Positions 48,175 to 58,434 of a stretch of 64,000 nt of DNA are shown one piece after another. Source of the DNA: Paulownia fortunei (Eukaryota; Streptophyta; Magnoliopsida; Lamiales; Paulowniaceae). Below the pieces are notes generated by a model. It was not told the DNA's origin and searched no databases. It saw only the letters and a program-made list of their open reading frames with translations. Both the position numbers and the translations under genes were made by a program. The stretch spans positions 20,739,993 through 20,803,992 of the forward strand of contig CM033109.1 of assembly GCA_019321725.1 (NCBI GenBank), in the 5' to 3' direction. Each line of letters begins with the position of its first letter. Position 1 is the first letter of the stretch.

Positions 48175-48865
48175 TCAAGACATTGTTTTGACTGGTAAGA
48201 GTCTCATATCTCTCATGATCTTTGTGATCCTTTCTCCAGATAAGGATTTAATTAGTGGATTAGCTAACATTTGACTCGTAGAGAGATACTCAAGTACAAT
48301 CTTCCATTTCTTAATCATATTTCTAATATGATTATACCTCATAGCAATATGTTTGCTATAGTTTGATATTCTCTCATTCTTTGTATTATAGATAGCAGCT
48401 TGGTTTTCATAATACAAAGTAGTAGGACCCTTTTTAGGATCCATGAAGGGAATCGTTCTAAGGAATCTTCTAAATCATATAATATCTTTGCTCCCAGTAG
48501 ACATTGCTATATACTCAGATTCCATAGAAGATAAAGCAACACAAGTTTGCCTCTTAGAAGCTCAAGCGACTATGACACCATCAATAGTAAACAACCAGCC
48601 ACTAGTCGATTTAGAGTCAACCGTATCAGTTGCCCAATTTGTATTACTATAACATTCAAGTGTAAATGAACTACATTTATAGTGTAAGCCATAGTTCATA
48701 GTGAACTTCAAGTATCTAAATACTCTATTAAGTTCCTTCCAGTGTTCTTCATTAGAATTGTTAGTAAATCTACTTAATGTGCCAATTGAGCACGCAAGAT
48801 CGAGTCTTGTGTGATTCACCATAGACATGATGCTACCAATTATTTTGGCATATTCTTCTTGATTT
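48175..48865 (-). pseudogene. copia family 2 RNase H and polyprotein C-terminus
   Basis: On the minus strand, 'EEYAKIIGSIMSMVNHTRLD' starts next to the solo LTR. 'LSRFTNNSNEEHWKELNRV', 'YGLHYKCSSFTLECYSNTNW' and 'STSGWLFTIDG' follow, then 'YYENQAAIYNTKNERISN' and 'SKHIAMRYNHIRNMI', all standard copia RNase H blocks. The frame breaks near 48562, and the catalytic Asp of the CDN box is replaced (YEN). It ends at 48175. Confidence 0.88.
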
Positions 48866-49521
48866 ATAGCTGTAACACCCCCATTCCTACACAACCATAT
48901 ATATTGTATAATTTGACATGATAGAACCTGTGTGCATGCATGGAATATTTTTTTTTGTAACACTTTAAGAAAAGATATATCACTTCTTACATACACAACC
49001 CTGTTTAAAATACTTTCTAACACATGTCATGTATATAGTAGGATCGGTATTTATATAAAAACACAATACCCATAACGACCACAATATTTACATACTTATT
49101 TACAATAAAGTTTTAAAAGGGAAATATAGTACCAATCTAAAAACATAATACACCAGACTCAAAATATAACAAGCCAACAAAATAGCCCAACAGGTCGTCA
49201 TCCATGTACACACTCCCTCAAACACCTGCAGGAGCTCCAACAGCCGACCAACCAGCCAAAGATGCTTCAAGCATCGTCGTACTCACCTACAATGCATAAA
49301 CTATATGAGCTAACGCTCAGCAAGTAAAGATTATGCATGTCAAAGAATAATCCACAATATCAAGTCATGTAACTCAAAATGTTATGCTCACAATGCAATT
49401 TTATGCATCAAAATATTTCTCTCAAAATCATTTCTTGCTTGGGCCCCTGACCAACGCTACTATCACATGCACCGGAAAAGAGCTCTGTACACCGCCATAA
49501 TCCAATGGCCAATAATCATAT

Positions 49522-49640
49522 AAGCATGCAAATCCATGCATACTCATACGCATGCAAATCCATGCACGCAAACCTGCAAATCCATGCATAAAATCATGCA
49601 AATCCATGCATAAAACCATGCAAATCCATGCATGATTCGA
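49522..49640. repeat. Short tandem array of CATGCAAATCCATGCA units
   Basis: Five copies of CATGCAAATCCATGCA-like units spaced 20-27 bp apart lie within the solo LTR. Each holds two CATGCA cores, identical to the plant RY element bound by B3-domain factors. Confidence 0.8.
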
Positions 49641-50204
49641 TGCACTAGTAGTGGTCAGCAAAATATTTTCCTTTCTCTGAATCATGCTGTGCAATGCAAG
49701 ATTTATCACAATGCTCGTATATGATGCATGCACGTGCTAATGACAATGCCCATGTATGTATGCTCAATGGAGAGCCCTCTACTATGCACATATGATTTAT
49801 GATATCACATATAATTCACACATCTACTATGTCTATGCATTGTGGTTGCAAATGAATCTTTACTTACCTTTCACTTGGTTGGTGGCTTAGTCTAAATTTG
49901 TTTAGTATTCCTCTCCAACTTTAGATGTAAAATAGTCTGTAATATTACCCAACATCAAGCACCATTCCCAATTTGGCAAGTTGAAAGCACAAAATTTCAT
50001 ACTAGACCTTAAACACCAAGCTATAAGCTAACAATCAAGCTTTCACAAACTAGAACCCAATATAGCCCCTCAAATACCTCAATTTCTCATCTTAAATGCA
50101 TGCAAACAACATGTAATTGAATTATTATAACTCTAATAGCATGTATCTAATTGTTAACACTCAATAGCAACATATCAAGGTTGAAACATGCTAAGTGATC
50201 AAAT

Positions 50205-50710
50205 GTGGCAGATTCACATTTTCATATTTTCTTGCTGTCAAGTTTAGTTGCATGATAATTTTAACATCCCTAAGCATATCCAATCACTCCAAAATTTTAC
50301 CACACTTATATAACATGTATATAAATGTAACCATATCATAGAATTTCTAAAAATCACGGATATAGCTTCCCAAGTTCAGCTCTCTTCACAAAATACTAAA
50401 ACAGATTATTTCCTACCGTGACAGTTTTGCACACTTCATGACATTAATGGTTTTGGCACCCTTAAGTATATTCAATCACTCCAACATTTTCACCATACTT
50501 AGATAACATATATAATGAGACAACCAGGTCATATTATTACCAAAAATAATCGATTTATCTCCCTTAATTCAGTTTCCTTCACAGCACACCAAAACAGATT
50601 TTTGCTATTTTGGCAGTTTGAGTGTTTCTCCAATATCATTCTCTATTTCAATTTCCAACTGATAAAACTTCATTCCAATACTCTTAACTCATATATGGTC
50701 ATGTAAATGG
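50205..50710. repeat. Diverged tandem repeats, period about 187 bp, in the solo LTR
   Basis: Two clear copies share 'aatcactccaa-attttacca', 'aacatgtatataa' or similar, 'aaaacagatta' or 'aaaacagattt' and a 'ggcagttt' or 'gacagttt' block. A partial third copy follows. They are non-coding. Confidence 0.6.
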
Positions 50711-51787
50711 TAATAATTATAGGTTTTATTCAACATACCATACACTTTTGAAGCCTAAAACACAAGAAAACAGTAAGATGACAATTTCTGCCACAAGTAT
50801 TTCCTATTAAGTGTTTGTGATCAAAAACCCTTTCTTTGTGCACCAAAGTCTAACTAAAAACTTCCTAACACTTTTATAAGAGATATTGAAAGCTTAATAA
50901 GCCATAAAACCATTCATAATAATCTGAAAACCAAAGGCAAAACCGTAGATAATGTTACCTATGCAGATTTTGAGGCTAACTTGATGGTAATCACTTCTTC
51001 TTTGCTTTTCTTGATTTTATTTCAACTTGGAATCAATTTGGATCACTTGGAGACCTTAAGGTGTGTGTTTGGAAGATGAAAATGGCTGAAATGAGGGTCT
51101 GGTCGTTGTTTAAAGGTGAAAGATTTGAGGTGTTAGCTTGAGCTTAATAAGAAAGCATGAGGTGGCAAGTAAATGGCAAAATCTGATTTTGTCCCTTATC
51201 TTGCAGCCCTAATCTTGTGTGTCTCACCTATTTTTATTTAGTTGCAACCTATCTTAATCACCATTCATTCCCATAGGTAATTCCTATGTCCGTTCATTCG
51301 ATCTCCAAACCGATTCGCATCCGATTCTTAAAGAATTATCTAGTTTGCATTTCTAAAATCATATGCACATAAGGGCCTTGTAATATGACACTTAAATCAT
51401 ATTATATCATGTCCAATATCCCAAGTATGCTAATTTACAAATATATACTTTTGAAATAACTTGATCAAATCAAATTAAACCGTATAAGGTTACTAGTAAC
51501 ACTTTTAGCACTTGCAAAATTATAACCTATATATCCCATCTATATCTAATATTGATCCACCTCATTTTCTTCTTATTTCAATATAAAATCAACTACTTAG
51601 ATTAAGAAATTCAATAACTAATATCATGCAAGAGCTTCAGAATTAAGTTTAATATTCAAGAATGACGTATAAAATGAAATAAATTATGCAATGTCAATAG
51701 AAATGCAAATAGCATATAAAATTAACATGTAATGCATGAATCATATTTGGCCATGTGAGTAGTAAGAGGCTCGGGTATCATAATAGC

Positions 51788-52465
51788 TTCTCCATTATTA
51801 GTAACTAGCTTCACATGAAGATCAAAAGGATACTTACTTACTTTGCAACTAAAGTAATTGAACTTCCTCAATACTTTCTCTATGTAATGAGACTATGTTA
51901 ATATAAAAGTTCCATTTTTTTTAATAATTTTGACCCCCAAAATGACATCTACTGAACCTAAGTCCTTCATGTCAAATACTTGTTTGAAGTAATTTTTGGT
52001 TTCATTAACATATGTCATATTTGAATTAAAAATAAGCAAATCATCAACATATAATGTCAAAAGCACTTTATACTCAAGAGTAATTTTAGTAAAAACACAA
52101 TTTTCTATCTTGCTTCTCTTAAAATCAAACTTCTTAATTTCTTTCTTAAATTTCTTATACCATTGTCTAGGTACTTGTTTAAGACCATACAACGATTTAT
52201 TCAATTTACATACTTTATGTTCTTTACCTTTAGCAACATAACATTCAGGTTCGTGTATGTAAATTTCTTCTTCTAAATCACTATTTAAAAAAGCAGTTTT
52301 CACATCAATTTGATGAACCTCTAAAGTATAAATAGAAGCAATTGCAAAAAATTTCTGATGGATGTAAATTTAGTAATAGGAGAAAATGTCTCAAAATAGT
52401 CAATTTCTTCTTTTTGACTATAACCTTTGGGTACTAATCTTACTTTGTACTTATCAATAGTACCA
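51788..52465 (-). pseudogene. copia family 2 reverse transcriptase
   Basis: The minus-strand frame 52303-51893 reads 'MKTAFLNSDLEEEIYIHEPE', 'KLNKSLYGLKQVPRQWY' and the intact catalytic YVDDLLIF box (near 52052-52029). 'FDMKDLGSVDVILGVKI' follows, then sequence up to the solo LTR junction. These are the standard palm and thumb blocks of copia reverse transcriptase. Upstream (52465-52310) the N-terminal part is in another frame with a stop, so there is at least one frameshift. It continues as RNase H at 48865 beyond the insertion. Confidence 0.9.
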
Positions 52466-53274
52466 TCAGGTTTGAGTTTTTTTTTTCAAAACCATCTTAC
52501 AGCCAGTATGTTTAGTATTGGGAGGAGGATCTACAAGAGTCCATGTTTGATTATCAAGAATTGACTTAATTTCATCATCCATAGCTCTTTTCCACATGTT
52601 CGAATCTGATAAAGAAATAGCTTCTTGAAAAGATTTAGGATCCTCTTCTAACATATAAGTTAACATATCAAGACCAAAATTCTTTTCAATCCTACAGCTC
52701 TTACTCATTCTCAACTCAACAGATTTATCATTTTCATCCTGATTTAAATGTTCATCATTTATAGATATTCTAACATGCACGCCTGAACAACATGCATTCT
52801 GTAAGTCAGTCTCATTTAACAAGTCATTATTAATTTTTAATTTATCAACATCTTTAACAGTCAAATTTTCATAAAATATAGCATGTGTAGCTTCAAAAAC
52901 ACTATTATCACTAAGCTTAAGAAATCTATATGCTTTACTAATTAAAGAATAACCAATAAATACAGACTTCACAACTTTACTACCAAGTTTTGGCCTCTTC
53001 AAGTTGCTTCTAAAACATATGCAATACAACCCCATACCTTCAAGTGTTTAATGCTAGGCTTATGGCCAACCAACAACTCATATGGAGTTTTCATATGTTT
53101 CTTGTTCACTATTCTGTTACTAATGTAACAATAGTGCCTCTCCCTAATAACTCATTGATAATTTAGAGTGTATTAGCATAACACTAACATTTCCATTAAG
53201 GATCTATTTTTCCTTTCGGCTACTCCATTTTGTAGTGGAGTATTAGGTGCTGAAAATTCTATAACTATACCATT
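52466..53274 (-). pseudogene. copia family 2 integrase C-terminal part and linker to RT
   Basis: The frame 53035-52466 begins within the integrase C-terminal region ('RPKLGSKVVKSVFIGYS', the conserved GxP/VFxGY area) and runs through the variable acidic linker. It ends in the RT entry block 'MDDEIKSILDNQTWTLVDPP'. A lysine and poly-A tract marks the frameshift where it leaves the frame. Between 53274 and 53036 the integrase core end is out of frame. Confidence 0.85.
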
Positions 53275-53610
53275 TTATAAACAAAATGATATAAACTCAT
53301 TAGATAAATATTCACCACTTCTATCTGATCTTAACCTCTTGATCCTTAAATTGGTTTTATTTTCAACTTCTTCTTTAAGAATTTTAAACTTATCAAAGGC
53401 CTCATCCTTGGTTCTTAATAAATACATAAAAGTAAATTTAGAAAAGTCATCAATAAATGTGATAAAGTAACATTTTCCACCTCTAGTTACATGCTCTTTA
53501 TTATTACATATATCAGTATGAATAAGTTCAAGTAGACCAGTTGATCTAACTACACTTTTAAAAGAAGTTTTAGTCAACTTAGATTGTGCACAACATTCAC
53601 AAGTATTCAT
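53275..53610 (-). pseudogene. copia family 2 integrase core, N-terminal part
   Basis: The frame shows CECCAQSKLTKTSF (second half of the HHCC zinc site), then 'LELIHTDICN' with the first catalytic Asp, 'YFITFIDDFSKFTFMYLL', and 'RLRSDRSGEYLSNEF' with the second Asp. The catalytic Glu would lie just past the frame end. The integrase would insert the cDNA into the host genome. Confidence 0.9.
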
Positions 53611-53879
53611 AGATAAAGTACTTGAAAACTTGGAATAAAATCACAACTCATCATACGATTCATACCATTATGTCCTAATCTATAATTCCATAAATCATAC
53701 TTCGCATGCTCAACATTATAAAAAGAATCAACAAAATAATAAGAACTAGTAATATTATTATTATTAATGCTCAATAAGTACATATTATCTTTAATATAGC
53801 CTTTCCCAACAAATGATCCATTCTTAGTTATGATCACTTTTTGGGATTCAAATGCTACTTTAAAGCCATTTTTGTCCAA
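53607..53879 (-). pseudogene. copia family 2 GAG-pre-integrase segment
   Basis: This 90-codon frame ends in a 'LWNYRLGHNGMNRM' block. That is the pre-integrase His-His motif, with the usual first His replaced by Asn. Upstream 'KGYIKDNMYLLSI' is typical of the segment. It overlaps the integrase frame by four bases in a different register, so a frameshift separates them. Confidence 0.85.
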
Positions 53880-54255
53880 CTTGTGGATTGATACAAGTTT
53901 TTCCTCATAGAGGGGATATGATACACATTTTTCAAAGTTAAAATTTTGCCTAAAGTAAGAGGAAGAAGCACAGTTCCTTTGCCCAAAACCTCACTGGTTG
54001 AAGAGCTACCCATGTAGACTGTTTTTATTTCTTTCAACTCCTCATATGTCTTGAACAAGTTTCTCTTTGGACTGACATGACAAGTTACTCCCAAATCGAC
54101 CCACCAAACAAAATCTATGTCATTAACAACACAGATTTCGATAAGGACGACAACAAGATCACTCTCCACCAAGTTCGTTTCATCAGTTATCTTTTGTCCC
54201 TTGCGATGATGACATTCTCTAGCCAAATGACCGGGTTTGCCACAAACATAGCAAT
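53855..54255 (-). pseudogene. copia family 2 zinc knuckle and aspartic protease
   Basis: Near 54252-54205 the minus strand encodes CYVCGKPGHLARECHH, an intact C-x2-C-x4-H-x4-C nucleocapsid knuckle. The protease follows at 'FVWWVDLGVTCHVSP', with Asp-Leu-Gly in place of the catalytic Asp-Thr/Ser-Gly. Then come 'VYMGSSSTSEVLGKGTVLLP' and 'LKNVYHIPSMRKNLYQ', standard copia protease flanks. The substitution should abolish cleavage. Confidence 0.9.
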
Positions 54256-55026
54256 GTCCCTTCTTGTTCTTCTTCTTGGCATTCCCTTTTTCATCATTCT
54301 TGGCAGAATTTTTCCTTTTCTTGGATTTTTCTTGGTTTCCCTTGGAAGTTCCTTGAAGGTTTTTTCTTCCACTTGATTCACACCATCATTCAACAAAGAA
54401 ACCGAACCATTTCTTTTAAGATTTTGAGTCTGAATTTGGATGCCCTGAAGAAGTTCATCCAACAAAATGGATTTCTTCTTATGTTTCATTTTCTTTTGGT
54501 AATCTTTCCATGAAGGTAGAAGTTTACCAATGATGATAGACACTTGGAAAGTCTCAGAAATGGGTTCACCCGCATCAGCATATTCTGTTGCTATATCATT
54601 CAACTCATTCACTTGATCAATCACAGGTTTAGTATCCACCATTTTGTACTCAACTTACTTATTAACCAAATATGACCTATTACCGGCATCTTTATTAACG
54701 TACCTCTTTTTTATAGCATTCCAGATTTCTGTAGTAGTTTTGTGGACATGGAAGACGTTGAAGAGAGTGTTGTTCAAGGATTGTAGAATAGTGAATCAAC
54801 AGATGAAATCATCATCCTTCAATTTCTTGACCTTTTCTGCAGCTTCTGCCTTTTGTTCATCTGATGCCTCCGAATCAGTTAACTCTGCAGGACATTGTTG
54901 AAACACCACGCAAAATACCTTGGCAATTATGAGTAGGTATTCCATCTTCAAACACCAGCGCTTGTAGTTCAATCATTCCAGTTTGTCTCCGTCATGTAAT
55001 TGTGCTTTTACCAAAACAGACTCCAT
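54187..55026 (-). pseudogene. copia family 2 gag
   Basis: The gag ATG lies at 55026 (minus strand), 25 bases from the 5' LTR edge at 55052. Its N-terminus 'MESVLVKAQLHDGDKLE' soon hits a stop where 'W' or similar is usual. The central gag sequence is legible in pieces. The frame 54642-54187 carries 'VNELNDIATEYADAGEPISE' and 'IIGKLLPSWKDYQKKMKHKK', the UBN2-type capsid end, then a basic Lys/Arg-rich linker. It runs out of frame at the zinc knuckle. Confidence 0.87.
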
Positions 55027-55051
55027 TGTAGGATGATTAATACCTTAAAAT

Positions 55052-55635
55052 TGTTGTGGAGTATTATGGAAAGTGGTTAAAGGAAAATATTTTACAAATC
55101 AAAATCAGAAATTCATATAGGCTAGGCACACCTATAAAGATGTTATCTTTAAGGTATTAATTCCCCCACTATAGTGTAAATGGTTCTAAAAAAATTAATC
55201 TCCAGGATACAAAGCCTGTTTCTCGAAAAAAATCGAAAGTTATATTCCTTAAATTTTTTTGGAGCAGGAATCACAAGTATTTTATAAACTAAAAAGTTAC
55301 AGAAAGAAAGGAAGAGAAAAAAAACTCAAAGGAAAATTAATTATTTCTTTCTTTCTTATAATATTATATATATATACAAATTTAAAATTATGAAGTTATT
55401 TTGGTGTTTCCTCCATAATGAGGAGAAAGCTCCACAAACTTCATTCAACTTTTCAAACTTAGACTTATTTATACATCTAAAAGAGCTCCAAAGTTCAATG
55501 CAAAGACAATGTGGGACAAGTGTATGAATATATGTGTCTAGCTAAAAATGATGACCTCAATGTGGGATGCAAAAATTCAACACAACAATTAATATGGGAC
55601 AATATTATTATATGTAAATACATCAATATATAACA
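55052..55635 (-). repeat. 5' LTR of copia family 2
   Basis: It begins TGTTGTGGAGTATTATGG on the plus strand and ends ATATAACA at 55635, followed by the AGTAA duplication. On the minus strand the sequence just inside (AAGGTATTAATCATCC) is only a weak match to the usual TGGTATCAGAGC primer-binding site. Confidence 0.92.
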
Positions 55636-55640
55636 AGTAA

Positions 55641-56340
55641 CACATGTATGTAAAAACTAATTGAGAAAAAAGCTTGCCATAATGATTTGTGACTATATTT
55701 GTATTGTCACTATACATATATCACTAATTGTCAACAATAACAAATCAAACACAATTCTTGTCACTACTAAAAAAATATTATTATGACAAAACAAAAAATC
55801 TTGTCACTACTAATATACATAAAAAATAAGTATCAAAAATTATTTTATTAATTCAGCAGTTAATATATTAATACATATTTTTAGGACTCTATCCCTAGCA
55901 GAATCAATATCTTTTGAACTCTAGGATAGTGTTTAGTCCTTAAAATTAGAATAAAGCATATTGAGTTTTCAAGTTGTAGGATTGCTCTAGACTTGTTATT
56001 AGACTCTTTCTAAAAAATTTATGATACAATTGCAATTTTGTCTTTCAACAAGGACCGAAACAAATACTTTAAATTATATCATTTTACCCTACTTTTTGGA
56101 AATTATTCTATGTTTTGAAAAGAGCACTTGTGACATCCCATTCAGCCGAATTTGGTTCTTCATTTACGTTTTATGATTGTCTATATCTCTTATTGCTCCA
56201 ATTTCAACAAGGGTTTTCTTTTGTTTTTATGCTTAAAATTTGATATTAACAAGTGCTATGTTTCCAAGAATTTTGGCATATGTAATTAATTGTTCTCCAA
56301 TTTGCCGACATAATATGGTTCATTTGAATTAAGTTCGTTT
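55641..56340. repeat. Segmental duplication copy B, part 2
   Basis: It continues the match to copy A at 38290-39270 after the copia insertion: 'cataatgatttgtgacta', 'gacaaaacaaaaaatcttgt' against the 38400 region, 'gtctttcaacaaggacc', 'tatctcttattgctcc' and 'tgccgacataatatggttca'. It stops matching near 56340, shortly before the MULE. Confidence 0.85.
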
Positions 56341-56606
56341 GTGTACTATATAAATTTGTGAATCATTAAATATGCATAAAATTATATAATAGAATGAAAT
56401 GTTAATACTACCATACAGTATAATTTAATTACCACAACTCCACTAGAATATTAATCAAGTGGGTGATATATAGGATTTTTTGGCAAAATATTACAATTTA
56501 ATAAACTATTTATCAAAATACTATGGAATGTAAAGGATTTAGGATTTTATGGCAAAGCGTGATTCATCATGATGCTTTCATTAATTTTTTATTTTTTTAT
56601 ATAGCG

Positions 56607-56996
56607 AAAGCGTTACAAGGCATAACGCTTTTGACTGTAAGCGTTTGACTGCCTAACGCTTTCAATCGGAATAAATAATTTTTTTTTTTTTCAAAATTTG
56701 ATGGCCTTTTTAGGAGTAACTCTTTCAATTTTCTATTTTTTTTTAAATTTGTGTTTGAAAAACTGAATTAACTACTGAAAGATTCTTTTCAATACTGAAA
56801 AAGGAAAGTGTTTTGACTGGTTTTGGAAACCCAAATTATAGAAGGGATGCGTTATTGGGGGTAACGCTTTGAACTGAAAGCGTTACCCCTCGTAATGCCT
56901 TTTTTGAATTTTTTTTCAAATTTGTATTTAACTGCAACGTCAATTAATGCTCCTAAGATGAATGGAAAGCGTTTCACATGTTAACGCTTTCCATTC
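56607..56996. promoter_or_regulatory. Cluster of four perfect palindromes with AAAGCGTT core
   Basis: Palindromes: AAAGCGTTA/TAACGCTTT (56607-56631), AAGCGTT/AACGCTT (56639-56661), GGGGTAACGCTTT/AAAGCGTTACCCC (56858-56889, 13-bp arms) and GAATGGAAAGCGTT/AACGCTTTCCATTC (56960-56996, 14-bp arms). Loops are 6-9 nt and all arms share AAGCGTT. Further single copies lie nearby. Repeated subterminal motifs in both orientations are typical of transposase or host-factor binding sites in DNA transposons. The role here is inferred. Confidence 0.8.
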
Positions 56997-57369
56997 AATT
57001 CCACATTTTGAAAAGTTGCATTTGAAATGGACATAACGCCTTCCTTTACTTTTTTTTTTTAAATTGGTAAAAAGTTGTAATGTTCATAAATCAGCCTTTT
57101 TCACATGTTTCTACAATCTTTTTCCACGCTTTTAATTGAGCATTTATTTCTTCACCAAACCAATTTATTTCTTCTTCCTCACTAGAACCATCATTTCTTT
57201 CATCACCAAACCATTTCTTTTCTTTTATCCCTCCGAGGTTTCTTTCTTCTTCTTCTTCCTTTTGCATTCATCATCCTCCTCTCATGTTTTTGCATTTTTT
57301 CTTCAATAATTGTTGTACCAAGTTTAATATTAGAAAAAAAAAGATTATTCTCCTCCCTTACCACCACTT

Positions 57370-57464
57370 CACCAACCAGCATTTTACGGAAGCGGCGGTG
57401 TGACAGTGACAACGAGGCAATGGCAGCGACAGCAACAGCGGCAGCGACGACCGAGTTTGGAAGG
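57370..57464 (+). other. Probable 5' non-coding exon of the MULE transposase transcript
   Basis: A GC-richer stretch with (CAGCRG)-like triplets ends at ...GGAAG followed by GTAATT (57465), a good splice donor. The next plausible acceptor is just before the transposase ATG at 58435 (...TTTCGAAG). This would give a leader intron of about 0.97 kb. Confidence 0.4.
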
Positions 57465-58434
57465 TAATTATTATTGTGTTAATATTATCATTTTTATTTT
57501 ATAGTACTCATTCAAATTTTTAATTGTTAGGTAGTTTAACTTACAATCTAAAAATGATGACGAAAAAACTCTCATGTTAGCGATATCATAAGATAAATTT
57601 TCTCTTATATAATATTAATATTTATTATTTTTTTATTATAGTAGTTAGAATGTGATTATTTATTACTTATGCTTATATTTATGTTATTTGACAATGTGTA
57701 CTATGTTATGAAAGTAGAATGTAAATAATTAGTTCATTTTAAATTATTTATTTGAGTATGCATTATATTTTAAAATTAAGATATTAGAAATTATTTCGTT
57801 GTAGATTCAAATATTGTAGAGATAATAAGAATTTTTTTGTTCTCATTAATCCGTATTTTGTTTGATTTGATAATATGTCACATTAATCATTTTTTCATGT
57901 TGTGATTAATTAAAACATTAATAATAAATAAAAAACTAATCTGTATGTACATAAAAATAACATGTACATCAAGGCTTTTCTGATCAAAAATATATATTAA
58001 AAATTTAAATTCATTATGAAATATAGTATTTTAATTAATTATTAATTATTATAGATAGTGACTAAATTAAGAAATTGGGATTTGAAATTTAATTAAAATT
58101 AAATAAATTAAAATATATATATAATTTATTATTAATTTAAAAATAGATAAATATAATATTACATATGAAAATATAGTAGATAAATATGTTGATTAAATTA
58201 ATTTATAAAAGATAATTATTTTAAAATTACCATTACAAATTTAATAATTATAGATAGTGACTAAAATAAGAAATTGGGATTTGAAATTTAATTTAATTAA
58301 AATTAAATAAATTAAAAAATATAATTATTATTAATGTTAATATTAAAATATCCATATTTTGGTTATTTTGATATTAACGCAATGTCTTTCAATTATTGTT
58401 TATAAATGAATAATTGCATTTATTTTTCGAAGAT
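57465..58434. other. AT-rich sequence between leader and transposase, probable intron
   Basis: No coding signal. It contains two copies of an 'attatagatagtgactaaa-taagaaattgggatttgaaattt' block (near 58048 and 58247), so part is locally duplicated. Confidence 0.45.

Larger units (their letters stand above)
48871..51782 (+). mobile_element. Solo LTR (2.9 kb) inserted in copia family 2 pol
   Basis: It begins TGTAACACCC and ends GGGTATCATA, a decayed form of the matching GGGTGTTACA terminus. It is flanked by exact 5-bp duplications ATAGC (48866-48870 and 51783-51787). Removing it and one duplication makes the copia pol frame continuous across the junction, which confirms both ends. The interior has no coding domain. 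It contains a short tandem array at 49522-49640 and a roughly 187-bp internal repetition near 50205-50700. Size and TGTAACACCC ends fit LTRs of chromovirus-type gypsy elements, but the family is an inference. Confidence 0.88.
46928..55635 (-). mobile_element. Ty1/copia retrotransposon (family 2) with nested solo LTR
   Basis: LTRs at 46928-47636 and 55052-55635 both begin TGTTGTGG; they end ACAACA and ATAACA. The outer flanks are an exact AGTAA duplication (46923-46927 and 55636-55640). Coding parts lie on the minus strand in copia order: gag, zinc knuckle, protease, pre-integrase, integrase, reverse transcriptase, RNase H. A 2.9-kb solo LTR from another family (48871-51782) splits pol. Individual frames of 90-190 codons survive, so decay is moderate, but no complete polyprotein remains. 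Confidence 0.94.

Noticed and set aside
49428..49733. 101-codon minus-strand frame with repeated HGFA/LHDFMHG-like peptides
   Set aside because: The repeats reflect the CATGCAAATC DNA array in a solo LTR; there is no known domain and no reason to see a protein.
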